A stretch of 64,000 bases of DNA. Source: Ehretia macrophylla. Its lineage: Eukaryota; Streptophyta; Magnoliopsida; Boraginales; Ehretiaceae. Location: positions 1,584,501 through 1,648,500 of the forward strand of contig CM075780.1 in assembly GCA_037974665.1 (NCBI GenBank). Reading direction: 5' to 3'. The translations under genes were made by a program, and so were the position numbers. The notes below the pieces were generated by a model, which made no database searches, was not told the DNA's origin, and worked only from the letters and a program-made list of their open reading frames with translations. Positions 48,240 through 58,886 of the stretch are shown here, piece after piece (the stretch's first letter is position 1; the number at the start of each line of letters is the position of its first letter).

Positions 48240-49148
48240 CTCACACTTATCATCCCACACGAACTTGGTTTTCTTTTGAGTGAGCTTTGTAAGCGGTCCT
48301 GCAATCTTAGAGAAATCCTTTACGAACCTCCGATAATAGCCGGCTAGACAAAGAAAACTCCGAACTTCCGTAACATTTTCTGGCTTCTTCTAAGACATCA
48401 CTGCATTAATCTTTGCTGGATCCACCGCTATTCCCTCTTGGGATATGATATGCCCCAAAAATGCAATCTGCTGCAACCAAAATTCACACTTGCTAAACTT
48501 TGCATACAATTGGTGCTCTCGAAGTTTTTGCAGTACCAACCGCAGATGTTGCTCATGCTCCGCCTCCGATTTCGAGTATACCAAAATATCATCAATGAAG
48601 ATCACCACAAATTGGTCCAAGTAGGGTTGAAACACCCTATACATCAAATCCATAAAAGCTGCCGAGGCATTAGTTAGTCCAAAAGGCATCACCACATATT
48701 CATAATGCCCATATCTTGTCCTGAAAGCCGTTTTAGGCACATCTTCCTTCTTGATCCGTAACTGATAATACCCTTGCCTCAAGTCGAGTTTCGAATACAC
48801 TTTGGCTCCTTGCAGTTGATCAAATAACTCGTCAATCAGGGGAAGTGGGTATTTATTCTTGACAGTCACTTGGTTCAAACCTCGGAAGTCAATACATAGC
48901 CTCAACGTTCCGTCTTTCTTCTTCACAAATAGGACTGGCGCACCCCACGGTGAAGAACTCGGTTGAACAAACCCCTTCTTCAACAATCCTTGCAATTGGT
49001 CCTTCAATTCTTGTAGCTCGGCCGGTGCCATGCGATAAGGAGCTTTAGATATCGGCTGGGCGCCAGGTAGTAACTCTATAACAAACTCGATTTCCCGATT
49101 CGGGGGTAAACCGGGTAATTCTTCAGGGAACACATCTGCATAGTCTTT
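48240..49148 (-). pseudogene. Reverse transcriptase domain of pol
   Basis: Shows the RT blocks in order: [62 protein letters not shown], and the catalytic FIDDILVYS at 48,588-48,599 (Y/F-X-D-D). The catalytic core is intact, but a TAG at 48,390-48,392 cuts the chain after INAVMS, where relatives have Trp, just before the [13 protein letters not shown] segment that links to RNase H. Confidence 0.93.
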
Positions 49149-49310
49149 GATCACAGGAATCTCCTCCAACGTAGCTTTATCCGACGGCTTGTTGATAAGG
49201 TAAGCCAAGTATCCGCTGCACCCTTTCCTCAAGGACTTCACTGCTTTTGTAGATGAAATGATGGAACTCCCGGTGAAATCTCTTCGGCCCATAACCTCCA
49301 ATATTGGTTG

Positions 49311-49620
49311 ATCAGGTACCCGGAACGTTATAATCTTTGCCCAGCAATCCAGTTGGACATGATGTTTTGCCAGCCAGTCCATCCCTAAAATGACCTCATA
49401 ATCTCGAAAAGGTAATACAATAAGATTGGCTGAGAATTCCATATCCTTAATTTGGATTTTACATGCTTTACAGGCTGAACTAGTTACAAGTTTAGAACCC
49501 ATTGGAGTACCAACTTCTACTTCGTATGGCAAACATACAACTTTCAATTTCACACATTCCACACATAAGGGAGTAATAAATGAATGAGTAGCACCCGGAT
49601 CAATTAACACCTTAACAGGT
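49311..49620 (-). pseudogene. Aspartic protease domain of pol
   Basis: Contains the retropepsin-like active-site motif [11 protein letters not shown], about 20 bp after the zinc-knuckle linker, and the downstream hydrophobic VILGMDWL. The motif is D-P-G instead of the general D-S/T-G; from memory this also occurs in some plant chromoviruses, so it need not be damage. This section itself has no internal stop. It would cleave the polyprotein. Confidence 0.85.
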
Positions 49621-49772
49621 TGATTCAGTATGAAGAATGTACCTTTAACAACAGCGGTCTCATCCGGAATCCCCTCGCACTCAATAGCATAGGCTCGAGC
49701 CTGAACCCTAGGAACTGGAGTCTTGTCTCTACCGGCTGGTTTACCCTGATTCTGCCCTGCCTGACGTTTAGG

Positions 49773-50708
49773 GCAATCCTTGATCTGATGCTGATCACTG
49801 CCGCACCTTATACATCATCCTGACTTCCTCCAACACTGGGCCTCGGTATGCCCCTTCCTGTCACAATATGAACAGCTGACGGACTGAGTAGCAGGTGAAC
49901 TACCTGTGGATCCGCGGGTGGAAGAGGCTGATGGCGCTTTCGTCGAGCCACAGTTATTCCCCGGTCTGTTCTGGCTCTGGCCCTGATTACGACCCTGACT
50001 CGGGAATTTCCTCTGTTGACCTGGAGGCTGAAATGGTTTCTTATTTGGCTGACTCGAACCGGCTCCATCTAGTTTCCTCTTCTCAACTCGAGAGGCAGCA
50101 GCAAAGAGAGCAGAGTAAGTATCGAAGTCATGAGAAGCTAATTGGTCCTGAATCTCTGGTCTCTATCCAACAGTAAATTTCCACATTTTCGCCTCCGGAG
50201 TACAAACCATATATTGAGCATAACGGGACAGTCGATCAAAACGAGCCTCGTACTGGGCCACCGTCATGTTACCCTGGGTCAAGTGCATGAACTCCTCGAT
50301 CCGCCTCTGCCTGGAAACTACAGGTACATATTTCTCCTTAAATGCCTTAACGAAATTACCCCACAAGCGAGGTGTCTGATCAGTCTCCCACAGTCCCTCT
50401 ATAGTGTGCCACCAATGTTCGGCATCCCCGTGCATCAAAAATACAGCAAACTCCACTTTCTCTTCATCTGTATAATCAAGTGGCCTGAAAATCTTCTCGA
50501 TATCGGATAGCTAGGCCTCTGCTTTCTCATCATCAGCTTCCCCGTAGAATTTAGACGGGCGAAAGTCCAGGAATTCCCTCATTCTGCTATGTCTCCCATG
50601 GTTGCCATCATTCCTGTTGTTGAAGTTGTTGTTGTTGGCTTCACGTCCATCTTGTCGCTCCATCACTCGTGATACACGATCCATGGCATTTTCCATCATA
50701 TTAAACAT
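49773..50708 (-). pseudogene. gag region: capsid plus two CCHC zinc knuckles
   Basis: Retrotransposon gag domain around 50,200-50,460, with the typical AEHWW and the ARFDRLSRYA stretch. Two zinc knuckles follow: CSYCDRKGHTEAQC (49,833-49,874) and [14 protein letters not shown] (49,773-49,814), both C-X2-C-X4-H-X4-C and both complete. Three stops break the region: after ...EKAEA (50,511), after KFTVG (50,163) and between the two knuckles (49,815). An Asn-rich stretch lies near 50,640. Gag forms the particle shell and the knuckles bind the RNA. Confidence 0.9.
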
Positions 50709-51020
50709 AGCTATACCGGGATTAGTCTGATAGGCATCCCCGGTCTCTTGAGGTTCACCGCTCCTACTAGTAGTACGGGTACTAAGGGCCAGCCATCTAT
50801 AGGCACAATTTATTGAAATGCAATAATTAAGAATCTAATGCATAAGATATGCAACATAATATAGGTACAATTCTAAAAAAACATTTAAGGCATGTAAATC
50901 ACTTAAGCACATAGAACATAGAAGGCACATTTATCACACCACAACACATAAACAAGTCATCTTAATTATCTTAGGGCTCTACCCATGGTCCGAGAGTTAA
51001 ACCCGGCTTAAGCAATCTAA
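50709..51020 (-). other. Leader between primer binding site and gag
   Basis: About 310 bp of untranslated leader. The gag frame is open through the gag-proximal part of it (about 46 codons) without an ATG. Nothing else is recognised. Confidence 0.6.
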
Positions 51021-51032
51021 GCTCTAATACCA
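51021..51032 (-). other. Primer binding site, initiator Met-tRNA type
   Basis: Minus strand reads TGGTATTAGAGC, 12 bases downstream of the 5' LTR. The common plant Met-tRNA site is TGGTATCAGAGC, so there is one mismatch (C to T). The position between LTR and gag fits the reverse-transcription primer site. Confidence 0.85.
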
Positions 51033-51044
51033 TTTCATCTAAGG

Positions 51045-54000
51045 TGTCACGTCCCAACCCGATCTATAAGGTTAGACTAGGGTGTGAACTAACATCAAGT
51101 AATATCACGTACTTAGCTGTTTATGAAGATTAACACCTAATGATTTAGTCTAAACTCCAAAATTTTTCCGGAAAACCGGCAGTATGACGGCTGTAATTGC
51201 CCCTTTGGTTTAATCTAATTCTCTAAACGCCTCAAAATTTACCATCTCAAATTCATTTCCAACTAAGATTACTAGTTTACCATCAATTGAATTGCCTATT
51301 GGTTATTTCGACGTCCCGTTTGATTTATAACCTAGCATGATACTATGTCTCGTTTGTTTATTTATCCTCGTTACAAATATACCTGTTGATCTTAGCATAA
51401 TAGCAAATACCTGTTAAGATTGGATAAGTTCATTTACTTAGTTCTTAACTAAAGCGTCATAACCTAAGATAGATACAAGCGGTAATAAAAGCAAAACGAT
51501 CATAGTAGTGTCATGTCTAGCATCAGTCTACTTAATATAAGTACAAACCAAAATTAGACCCCAAATTACAACGGGGGTCTTTTACATCACAACATTTGAG
51601 CAACATAAATGAAATAGTCTTCAAGTAACACAATGATCACAAGCAGCCATAATCAAGCAAAGCAAACAAGACAGGTAATCACTCTAGGGGTTCATCACTA
51701 GGCATATTGTCCTCAGGTTCCTGTACCTGTTCTTCTTCACCTGAGATGATAAAAGAGGGTGAGTCCTTATGAACTCAGCGAGGGTGAACGAGAAATAAGT
51801 TTTGAAACTCATTTTCCGGTTCAACTTATGAAAATCTCTTTTTCAAACATGAATATAATAGAAATATAAGTACAGAAACAGAAATACCGGTATTTCCTCT
51901 CCGAGGTTCTCTAGGAACCAAGCGAGAGTGCTTAAACACATATTAAAAAGGATACAGTGAGCTTTTGCTCTCAGATCAGTTCCAGGATCAGTTGTTGCGG
52001 CCGACTTCAAATCATCCCCCAAACACGCCAGGTGGGTGTACTCCGGATGTACCCAGAAATCCTATGACCCAACTCTCCGAGGAATTCTAGCCCCCAAGCG
52101 AGAGAGGGAATGGGACCATGGTAGTCACGGGTGCACCGGCAAGCCCGACGCCGCCCGGTGTGCGTGATCGCTACCATGCCAACAGGAAAGGTTGCAACCT
52201 TGTATGCAATGCACATTCATGACAGGTAATATCTCACAGTAGGAGGACAACAAAGTAGGTTAACTCCGGACAGTCATAAGATTGCACATTGACAGGTAAA
52301 CAAGCAGGGCACGATAAGACAGGATTTTTCACTTGAAGGCATATAGAGTTATATGAAAATTAAACGGGCAGCCATGTAACACATGTAAAACAGGCCATAT
52401 AACTCATTAAGAAGTCCACGTGATCAAGTGATAAGATTATTCAACATGCAATGATATTAACATGGGTTCGGTAGCAAGAAAAGCTTATTTGACAACATGC
52501 CATGGTCAAATTCACATTTGAAGTTATAAAACATTTATGGGCAGCCCACTAAGCATATAATTTCCACACAATAACCAAAAGATCAACACTTAGCAAAACT
52601 ACCTAGTCATTAGGGTTTCCATTTCATGCTTAATCGTGTGATTAAAACCCTAAGTCAACTCAAAATCATTCTCAAGTCATGCATCATTCAATTCAAGCAT
52701 CCTCAAGTACTCAAAACAGTCCACATAACATCCCAACACCACATTTCCACACAATTAGAACCACAAGAGAGGTTACAACAATTTTCCAAGCATGTAGCTA
52801 AATGAAACCTTTACTGCAATAGGCTGTTTTCCCACAATCAATAGGATAATCAAAAAATATCCACATTCAGTGAATAAGATGTCAAACTAAAGCTTAATAA
52901 GTTAACTAAAATCAGAAACAAACCTTGCATCAATTGGAGTTCAGAATCTTTAGTTATAGCCGAAACAGTGAGGTAGCACAAAACTGTCCAGATTTGCACA
53001 CTTTTCAGAAATTGTCATTTTTGAGGTCCTAAGGGTCAGTTTTAGCTTTGGTCCATTTCTTACAAAAATGTCTAGAACTGAAAAATATATCAGCACACAA
53101 AATTTCATGTATTTTGGACAACAGTTACTAAGTCAAATACGGTTCGTTCCACAAGGTCAGTGCATCTGCCAAAACCTGCTTCATTTCTCCAGATTTCCAG
53201 ATTTTGTCACATTTTAAAGATTTTCCATTTTGAGGACCTTAGAGTCAAAATTTTCTTCAGCCTATTTCTGGAAAAAATGTTCAAAACTGTCCAAAATAGT
53301 CACCTACCGATTTTCAAGTATTTTGAACATCATTTGCCTAGCTAAACTTACCTTGAACAGACTGGTCAGAGAGTTGTCAACAATTTCGACTTCACCTAGC
53401 ATTATTTTCAAGCCAAGATCTTGCCATGCATGGTTGTTTAAGCTTATGAACGACCATATATCTCAAGTACAGAAGCAAATACACACATTTTTTAGCATGC
53501 ATGTGGAATTTTGAAGAGTTTTCAAAAGGTTTTAACCCTCACCTTAGCAATCAATCTCAAGTTGCTCAAAAACCTTTGTTGAAGCACAACCTTCTCCCTC
53601 TCCTTGCTTAGGCGACAACCCAACTAGCTTTTCTCTATTTTTCCTAGCTTAGTGATCAATCTCTTAGCACATGCATGAGGTTAAAACATGAGGAAAACAA
53701 ATGGATGTCAAAAAGCTCACCTAGGCCGATTAGAAGTCTTCAAGGCACATGCATGAGAATTTTTGAACTCTAGCTAGCTTGCTTCGACTTTTCTTGATGG
53801 TTGCTTGACTTGATTAACTGTGTTGTGAGGAAGAGAAGCTATGGAGGGAGTAATGTGCAGCTAGGGCCGAGAGAGAGAGAGAAATGAGAGGGAAGTGAAA
53901 GAAGAATGAAAGAGAATGAAGAATGACAACAAATGAAGGCCTTGCAATTTTTTTGAGGAGCTTGTCGGCCTTGGGCAGCCAAATTCAGCATTTTGTGTCT

Positions 54001-54619
54001 TCAATGTGCTATTTTGAATTTCCTAGGATGGGCAAGGATGATGTGGCCAAAAATAGTGTGCAAGTGGTAGGATTTTTGAGCAATTTTTAATGCCTTTGTG
54101 TCATAGAATGTCATAATGTGTCTAGGAATGAATTTCAATTAAACATGCATGCAAAACTCTACCTAGTGGTCGGCCAAGGCTACTGGAATTGATGAATTTT
54201 GTCAACTTTTGATCATTATCTAATTGTGTCTTGAAAATGCAAAAAGAATAAGGAATAAAGAATGAAGATTGTTTAGTGTTTGGTGCTATTTCGTCTTCTA
54301 GTGAGTTGAATTAGGATTATTATATTAATAGTGGATTTTGTAGGATTGTTTAATAGTCTAGTGCTCCGTGTAAGATGCTTTCTTGTTTAGCGTGAAGGCA
54401 CGCTTTCCTAGGTCTATGGCACGCACTACGAGGTAGGACACGAATTACGAGATGAACACACGTTTTTCAAGTAAATGCACGCAATCCTAAATGACTACAC
54501 GTAATTCAATGTATGGCACATAAAATGAACACAATTCTTAAACCTAGGTCATGGCACTCAAATCTAGGTTAGGGCACACGAAGCTAGGTTTCGCACGCAA
54601 ATCGGGGTCGAGCCTCATA
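51045..54619 (-). repeat. 5' LTR of the chromovirus (3,575 bp)
   Basis: Near-identical to the 3' LTR. Its outer end on minus reads TATGAGGCTCG where the other LTR has TGTGAGGCCCG, so the terminal TG has become TA, presumably after insertion. The inner end is GGGACGTGACA. It would contain the element's promoter; I could not assign a TATA box with confidence. Confidence 0.95.
52117..52178. repeat. GC-rich inverted repeat (hairpin) in the 5' LTR
   Basis: Same structure as in the 3' LTR. The loop-side bases differ (gacgccgc against gatgctgc), while the arms remain able to pair. Confidence 0.6.
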
Positions 54620-54624
54620 CTGTG
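54620..54624. repeat. Target site duplication, right copy (CTGTG)
   Basis: Second copy of the 5-bp duplication, directly after the LTR end. Five bases is the usual target duplication length for Ty3/Gypsy integrases. Confidence 0.95.
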
Positions 54625-54826
54625 CGCCGTGTAACTCCTTACGGATCAAAAGTTATGGGCACCGGAGCGACGGAGACCTGGTCACAAACCCTACGCCCTC
54701 AGTTTGCGGGCCCGGCCTCTACGTGAAGCGAAGTTGTCTTGCCCAATGTTCTGTGGGATTCGGTAATAGAGATTTGGTCGATAAAGTATCCTGACAACCC
54801 TAACCAGGGCAAAAAAAATTGAAAAG

Positions 54827-54945
54827 GGGGTGCAACACGAGGACTTCCCAGGGGGTCATCCATCCTAGTACTACTCTTGCCCAAGCACGCTTAACTTCGG
54901 AGATCTGATGGGATCCGGTGCATTAGTGCTGGTATGATTGCACCC
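54827..54945 (-). rRNA. 5S rRNA: 5S rRNA, copy 61
   Basis: 119 nt, the first copy right of the retrotransposon, which ends about 207 bp downstream of this gene's 3' end. Differences: gtcaccc to gtcatcc, ctcg to cttg, gagttct to gagatct, atcgc to attgc. Confidence 0.93.
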
Positions 54946-55487
54946 GTCATGTTGAGGGCACAATTCCTATATGTGTTAACGGTTCACTGTCCCAGCCTAG
55001 AGAGATGGCCCATTCAAAAGGCCCAATGGGCTTAACGACAACCCATCCGCTCCAACAACACAGCATCCTTGCAAGATGTGATATCGACACATTGTAGGGC
55101 CCTCTGATGTCCCGCGAGTCTGGTTGTCATCCTTTTACCGGCTCACGATGTAGGATTTGGGACGGAAAAACAGAGCAAAAGAAGAAAAGTAACCCGAAAC
55201 TGTTGAAAACGTTTGATTTTGGGCTCCAAATATGGTCACAACGAGCAAGATAGATGCCCCCATCGTAGAGCTCTCAGAGAGCTTCGCAACGGTATGCTGT
55301 GCGCCGCGTAACTCCTTACGGATCAAAAGTTATGGGCACCGGAGCGACGGAGACTTGGTCACAAACCCTACGCCCTCGGTTTGCAGGCCCGGCCTCTACG
55401 TGAAGCGAAGTTGTCTTGCCCAATGTTCCGTGGGATTCGGTAATAGAGATTTGGTCGACAAAGTATCTTGGCAACCCTAATCGGGGC

Positions 55488-55502
55488 AAAAAAAATTGAA
55501 AA
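55488..55502 (-). terminator. Pol III oligo-T terminator (shown for copy 62; present at nearly every unit)
   Basis: Immediately 3' of the 5S gene on minus: CCCCC, TTTT, CAA, then T8. Runs of four or more T end Pol III transcription. Most units keep a T4 plus a T7-T9 run; copies 13, 68 and 70 lose the first run by a point change. Confidence 0.85.
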
Positions 55503-55503
55503 G

Positions 55504-55622
55504 GGGGTGCAACACGAGGACTTCCCAAGGGGTCACCCATCCTAGTACTACTCTCGCCCAAGCACGTTTAACTTCGGAGTTCTGATGGGATCCGGTGCAT
55601 TAGTGCTGGTATGATCGCACCC
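55504..55622 (-). rRNA. 5S rRNA: 5S rRNA, copy 62 (closest to consensus)
   Basis: 119 nt. Apart from the common cccaagg variant I see only one change, acgctt to acgttt. Both ends and the internal control region look intact, and the -1 C and oligo-T terminator are present, though its TATA-like segment reads cttatatg instead of cctatatg on plus. This is the best candidate for a transcribable copy in the window. Confidence 0.95.
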
Positions 55623-55683
55623 GTCATATTGAGGGCACAATTCTTATATGTGTTAACGGTTCACAGTCCCAGCCTAGAGAGAT

Positions 55684-55710
55684 GGCCCATTCAAAAGGCC
55701 CAATGGGCTT
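55684..55710 (-). promoter_or_regulatory. Paired TGGGCC (site II-like) motifs, 62-88 bp upstream of 5S (shown for copy 62)
   Basis: On minus this reads AAGCCCATTGGGCC, a short TTTTGA spacer, then ATGGGCC. TGGGCC/Y is the site II element bound by TCP factors in plant ribosomal-protein and mitochondrial gene promoters. The block includes the palindrome GCCCAATGGGC and is kept in most units. A role in 5S transcription is inference; it may simply be conserved by array homogenisation. Confidence 0.4.
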
Positions 55711-55945
55711 AACGACAACCCATCCGCTTCAACAACGCAGCATCCTCACAAGACGTGATATCGACACGTTGTAGGGCCCTCTGATGTCCCGGGAGTCAGG
55801 TTGTCATCCTTTTAATGGCGCACGACGTACGATCCGGGACGGAAAAACAAAGCAAAAGAATAAAAGTGCCTTGAATCTAATGAAAACGTTTGATTTAGGG
55901 CTCCAAAAAGGGGCACAGCGAGCAAGATGGCTGCACCCTTCGTAG

Positions 55946-55960
55946 AGCTCTCAGAGAGCT
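55946..55960. repeat. Perfect 15-bp palindrome in the spacer (AGCTCTC-A-GAGAGCT; shown for one unit)
   Basis: Seven-base arms around one base, located mid-spacer about 325-340 bp upstream of the 5S start. It recurs in most units with occasional point changes (for example agctctta or agctctct). No known function; it could form a small hairpin. Confidence 0.7.
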
Positions 55961-56180
55961 TTGCAACGGTATGTTGTGCACCGCATAGCTCCTTACGGAT
56001 CAAAAGTTATGGGCACCGGAGCAACGAAAACCTGGTCACAAACCCTACGCCCTTGGTTTGCGGGCCCGGCCTCTACGTGAAGCGAAGTTGTCTTGCCCAA
56101 TGTTTCGTGGGATTTGGTAATAGAGAGTTGGTCGACAAACTATCTTGGCAACCCCAACTAGGGCAAAAAAAATTGAAAAG

Positions 56181-56298
56181 GGGGTGCAACACGAGGACTT
56201 CCCAAGGGGTCACCCATCCTAGTACTACTCTCGCCAAGCATGCTTAACTTCGGAGTTCTGATGGGATCCGGTGCATTAGTGCTGGTATGATCGCACCA
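56181..56298 (-). rRNA. 5S rRNA: 5S rRNA, copy 63 (1-base deletion)
   Basis: 118 nt: one C missing (tcgccaag). Also cccaagg, acgctt to atgctt, gcaccc to gcacca. Confidence 0.92.
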
Positions 56299-56855
56299 GT
56301 GATGTTGAGGGCGCAATTCCTATATGTGTTAACGGTTCATAGTCCCAGACTAGAGAGATGGCCCATTCAAAAGGCCCAAAGGGCTTAACGACAACCCATC
56401 CGCTTCAACAACGCAGCATTCTCGGAAGACGTGATATCGACACATTATAGGGCCCTCTGATGTCCCGCGAGTCAGGTCGTCGTCCTTTTAAAGTCTCACG
56501 ACGTATGATCCGGGACGGAAAAACAGAGCAAAAGAAGAAAAGTGGCCTGAAACTGATGAAAACGCTCAATTTTGGACTCCAAAAAGGGGCATAGCGAGCA
56601 AGCTAGCTCCACCCATCGTAGAGCTCTCAGAGAGCTTTGCAACGGTATGCTGTACGCCGCGTAACTCCTTACGGATCAAAAGTTATGGGTACCGGAGCGA
56701 CGGAGACCTGGTCACAAACCCTACGCCCTCGGTTTGCGGGCCTGGCCTCTACGTGAAGCGAAGTTGTCTTTCCCAATGTTCCGTGGGATTCGGTAATAGA
56801 GATTTGGTCGATAAAGTATCTTGGCAACCCTAACCAAGGAAAAAAAATTGAAAAT

Positions 56856-56974
56856 GGGGTGCAACACGAGGACTTCCCAGGGGCTTACCCATTCTAGTAC
56901 TACTCTCGCCCAAGCATGCTTAACTTCGGAGTTCTGATAGGATCCAGTGCATTAGAGCTAGAATGATCGCACTA
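56856..56974 (-). rRNA. 5S rRNA: 5S rRNA, copy 64
   Basis: 119 nt. Differences: gggggtcacc to ggggcttacc, catcct to cattct, acgctt to atgctt, gatggg to gatagg, atccgg to atccag, tagtgctggta to tagagctagaa, gcaccc to gcacta. Strongly diverged. Confidence 0.9.
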
Positions 56975-57532
56975 GTGATGTTGAGGGCACAATTCGTATA
57001 TGTGTTAACGGTTCACAGTCCCAGCCTAGAGAGATGGCCCATTCAAAAGGCCCAATGGGCTTAACAACAACCCATCCGCTTCAACAATGCAGCATCCTCG
57101 CAAGACGTGATATCGACACGTTGCAGGGCCCTCTGATGTCCTGTAAGTCAGGTTGTCGTCCTTTTAACGGCTCACAACGTACGATCCGGGACGGAAAAAT
57201 AGAGCAAAAGAAGAAAAGTGGCCTGAAACTGATGAAAATGTTCAATTTTGGGCTCCAAAGACGGGCACAACGAGCAAGTTGGCTTCCCCCGTCGTAGAGC
57301 TCTCAGAGAGCTTTGCAACGGTATGCTGTGCGCCGCGTAACTCCTTACGGATCAAAAGTTATGTGCACCGGAACGACGGAGACTTGGTCACAAACCCTAC
57401 GCCCTCGGTTTGCGGGCTTGGTTTCTATGTCAATCGAAGTTGTCTTGCCCAATGTTCCGTGGGATTCGGTAATAGAGATTTTGTCGATAAAGTATCTTGG
57501 CAACCCTAACCAGGGCAAAAAAAATTGAAAAG

Positions 57533-57651
57533 GGGGTACAACACGAGGACTTCCCAGAGGGTCACCCATCCTAGTACTACTATCGCCCAAGCACTCTTAA
57601 CTTCGGAGTTCTGATGGGATCCGGTGCATTAGTGCTAGTATGATCACACCC
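57533..57651 (-). rRNA. 5S rRNA: 5S rRNA, copy 65
   Basis: 119 nt. Differences: gtgcaac to gtacaac, cccaggg to cccagag, ctctcg to ctatcg, acgctt to actctt, gctgg to gctag, atcgc to atcac. Confidence 0.92.
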
Positions 57652-58209
57652 GTCATGTTGAGGGCACAATTCCTATATGTGTTAACGGTTCACACTTCCA
57701 ACCTAGAGAGATGACCCATTCAAATGGCCCTATGGGCTTAACGACAACCCATCCGCTTCAACAACGCAGCATCCTCGCAAGACGTGATATCGACACGTTG
57801 TAGGGCCCCTTGATGTCCCGCGAGTCATGTTGTTGTCCTTTTAACGGCTCACGACGTAAGATCCGGGACAGAAAAATCGTGCAAAAGATTAAAAGTGGCC
57901 TGAAACTGATGAAAACGTTCAATTTTGGGCTCCAAAAATGGGCACAGCGAGCAAGCTAGCTGCACCCATCGTAGAGCTCTCGGAGAGCTTTGCAATGGTA
58001 TGATGTGCGCCGTGTAGCTCCATAAGGATCAAAAGGTATGGGCACCGGAGCAATAGAGACCTGGTCACAAACCCTACGCCCTCGGTTTGTGGGCTCGGCC
58101 TCTACATGAAGCGAAGTTGTCTTCCCCAATGTTCCGTGGGATTCGGTAATAGAGATTTGGTCGATAAAGTATCTTGGCAACCCTAACCAGGGCAAAAAAA
58201 ATTGAAAAG

Positions 58210-58328
58210 GGGGTGCAACACGAGGACTTCCAACGCGGTCACCCATCCTAGTACTACTCTTGTCCAAGCACGCTTAACTTCGGAGTTCTGATGGGATCCG
58301 GTGCATTAGTGCTGGTATTATCGCACCC
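58210..58328 (-). rRNA. 5S rRNA: 5S rRNA, copy 66
   Basis: 119 nt. Differences: cccagggggt to ccaacgcggt, ctcgccc to cttgtcc, tatgat to tattat. Confidence 0.92.
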
Positions 58329-58886
58329 TTCATGTTGAGGGCACAATTCCTATATGTGTTAACGGTTCACAGTCCCATCCTAGAGAGATGGCCCATTCAA
58401 AAGTCCCAATGGGCTTAACGACAACCCATCTGCTTCAACAACGCAGCATCCTCGCAAGACGCGATATCGACACGTTGTAGGGCCCTCTGATGTCCCGTGA
58501 GTCAGGTTGTCGTCCTTTTAACAGCTCACGACGTACGATCCGGGACGGAAAAACATAGCAAAAGAAGAATAGTGGTCTGAAACTGATGAAAACGTTCGAT
58601 TTTGGGCTCCGAAAATGGGCACAGCGAGCAAGCTGGCTGCACCCGTCGTAGAGCTCTCAGAGAGCTTTGCAACGGTATGCTGTACGCTTCGTAGCTTCTT
58701 ACGAATCAAAAGTTATGGGCAGCGGAGCAACGGAGACCTGGTCATAAACCCTACGCCCTCGGTTTACGGGCCTGGCCTCTATGTGAAGCGAAGTTGTCTT
58801 GCCCAATGTTCCGTGGGATTTGGTAATAGAGATTTGGTCGACAAACTATCTTGGCAGCCCTAACCAGGGCAAAAAAAATTGAAAAG

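Larger units (their letters stand above)
46251..50708 (-). pseudogene. Gag-pol polyprotein, one frame with seven internal stops
   Basis: Reads in a single frame over 1,486 codons from an ATG at 50,708 to TAA at 46,251-46,253. No frameshift is needed, but stops interrupt it at 50,511 (TAG), 50,163 (TAG), 49,815 (TGA), 48,390 (TAG), 46,971 (TAG), 46,857 (TAG) and 46,554 (TAG). Several fall where relatives have Trp, consistent with TGG to TAG. Upstream of the ATG the frame is open for about 46 more codons before a TAG, so the true start is uncertain. Domain order: Gag, two CCHC knuckles, protease, RT, RNase H, integrase, GPF/Y region, chromodomain. The encoded proteins would be truncated, so this copy is non-autonomous. 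Confidence 0.95.
42666..54619 (-). mobile_element. Complete Ty3/Gypsy chromovirus LTR retrotransposon (Tekay/Del-like) inserted in 5S spacer
   Basis: 11,954 bp on the minus strand, the same orientation as the 5S genes. In order on minus: 5' LTR, primer binding site, gag-pol with PR-RT-RNaseH-IN order and a C-terminal chromodomain, polypurine tract, 3' LTR. The pol order with integrase after RNase H puts it in Ty3/Gypsy, and the chromodomain makes it a chromovirus; the long LTRs and single frame suggest the Tekay/Del clade, which is inference without a tree. It is flanked by CTGTG duplicates. Seven internal stop codons and altered catalytic residues mean it cannot move on its own. Confidence 0.95.

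Noticed and set aside
49808..50068. An 86-codon Arg-rich minus-strand frame starting MEPVRVSQ
   Set aside because: It is in a different frame from gag-pol and overlaps the zinc knuckle-encoding frame, which explains the sequence.
46971..50510. Plus-strand open frames opposite pol and gag
   Set aside because: They lie antisense to recognisable RT, integrase and Gag domains and show no domain of their own.
42666..54619. Two separate insertions or a linked 35S-5S arrangement
   Set aside because: There is one target duplication and one internal region between two matching LTRs, and no 18S, 5.8S or 26S rRNA sequence is seen.
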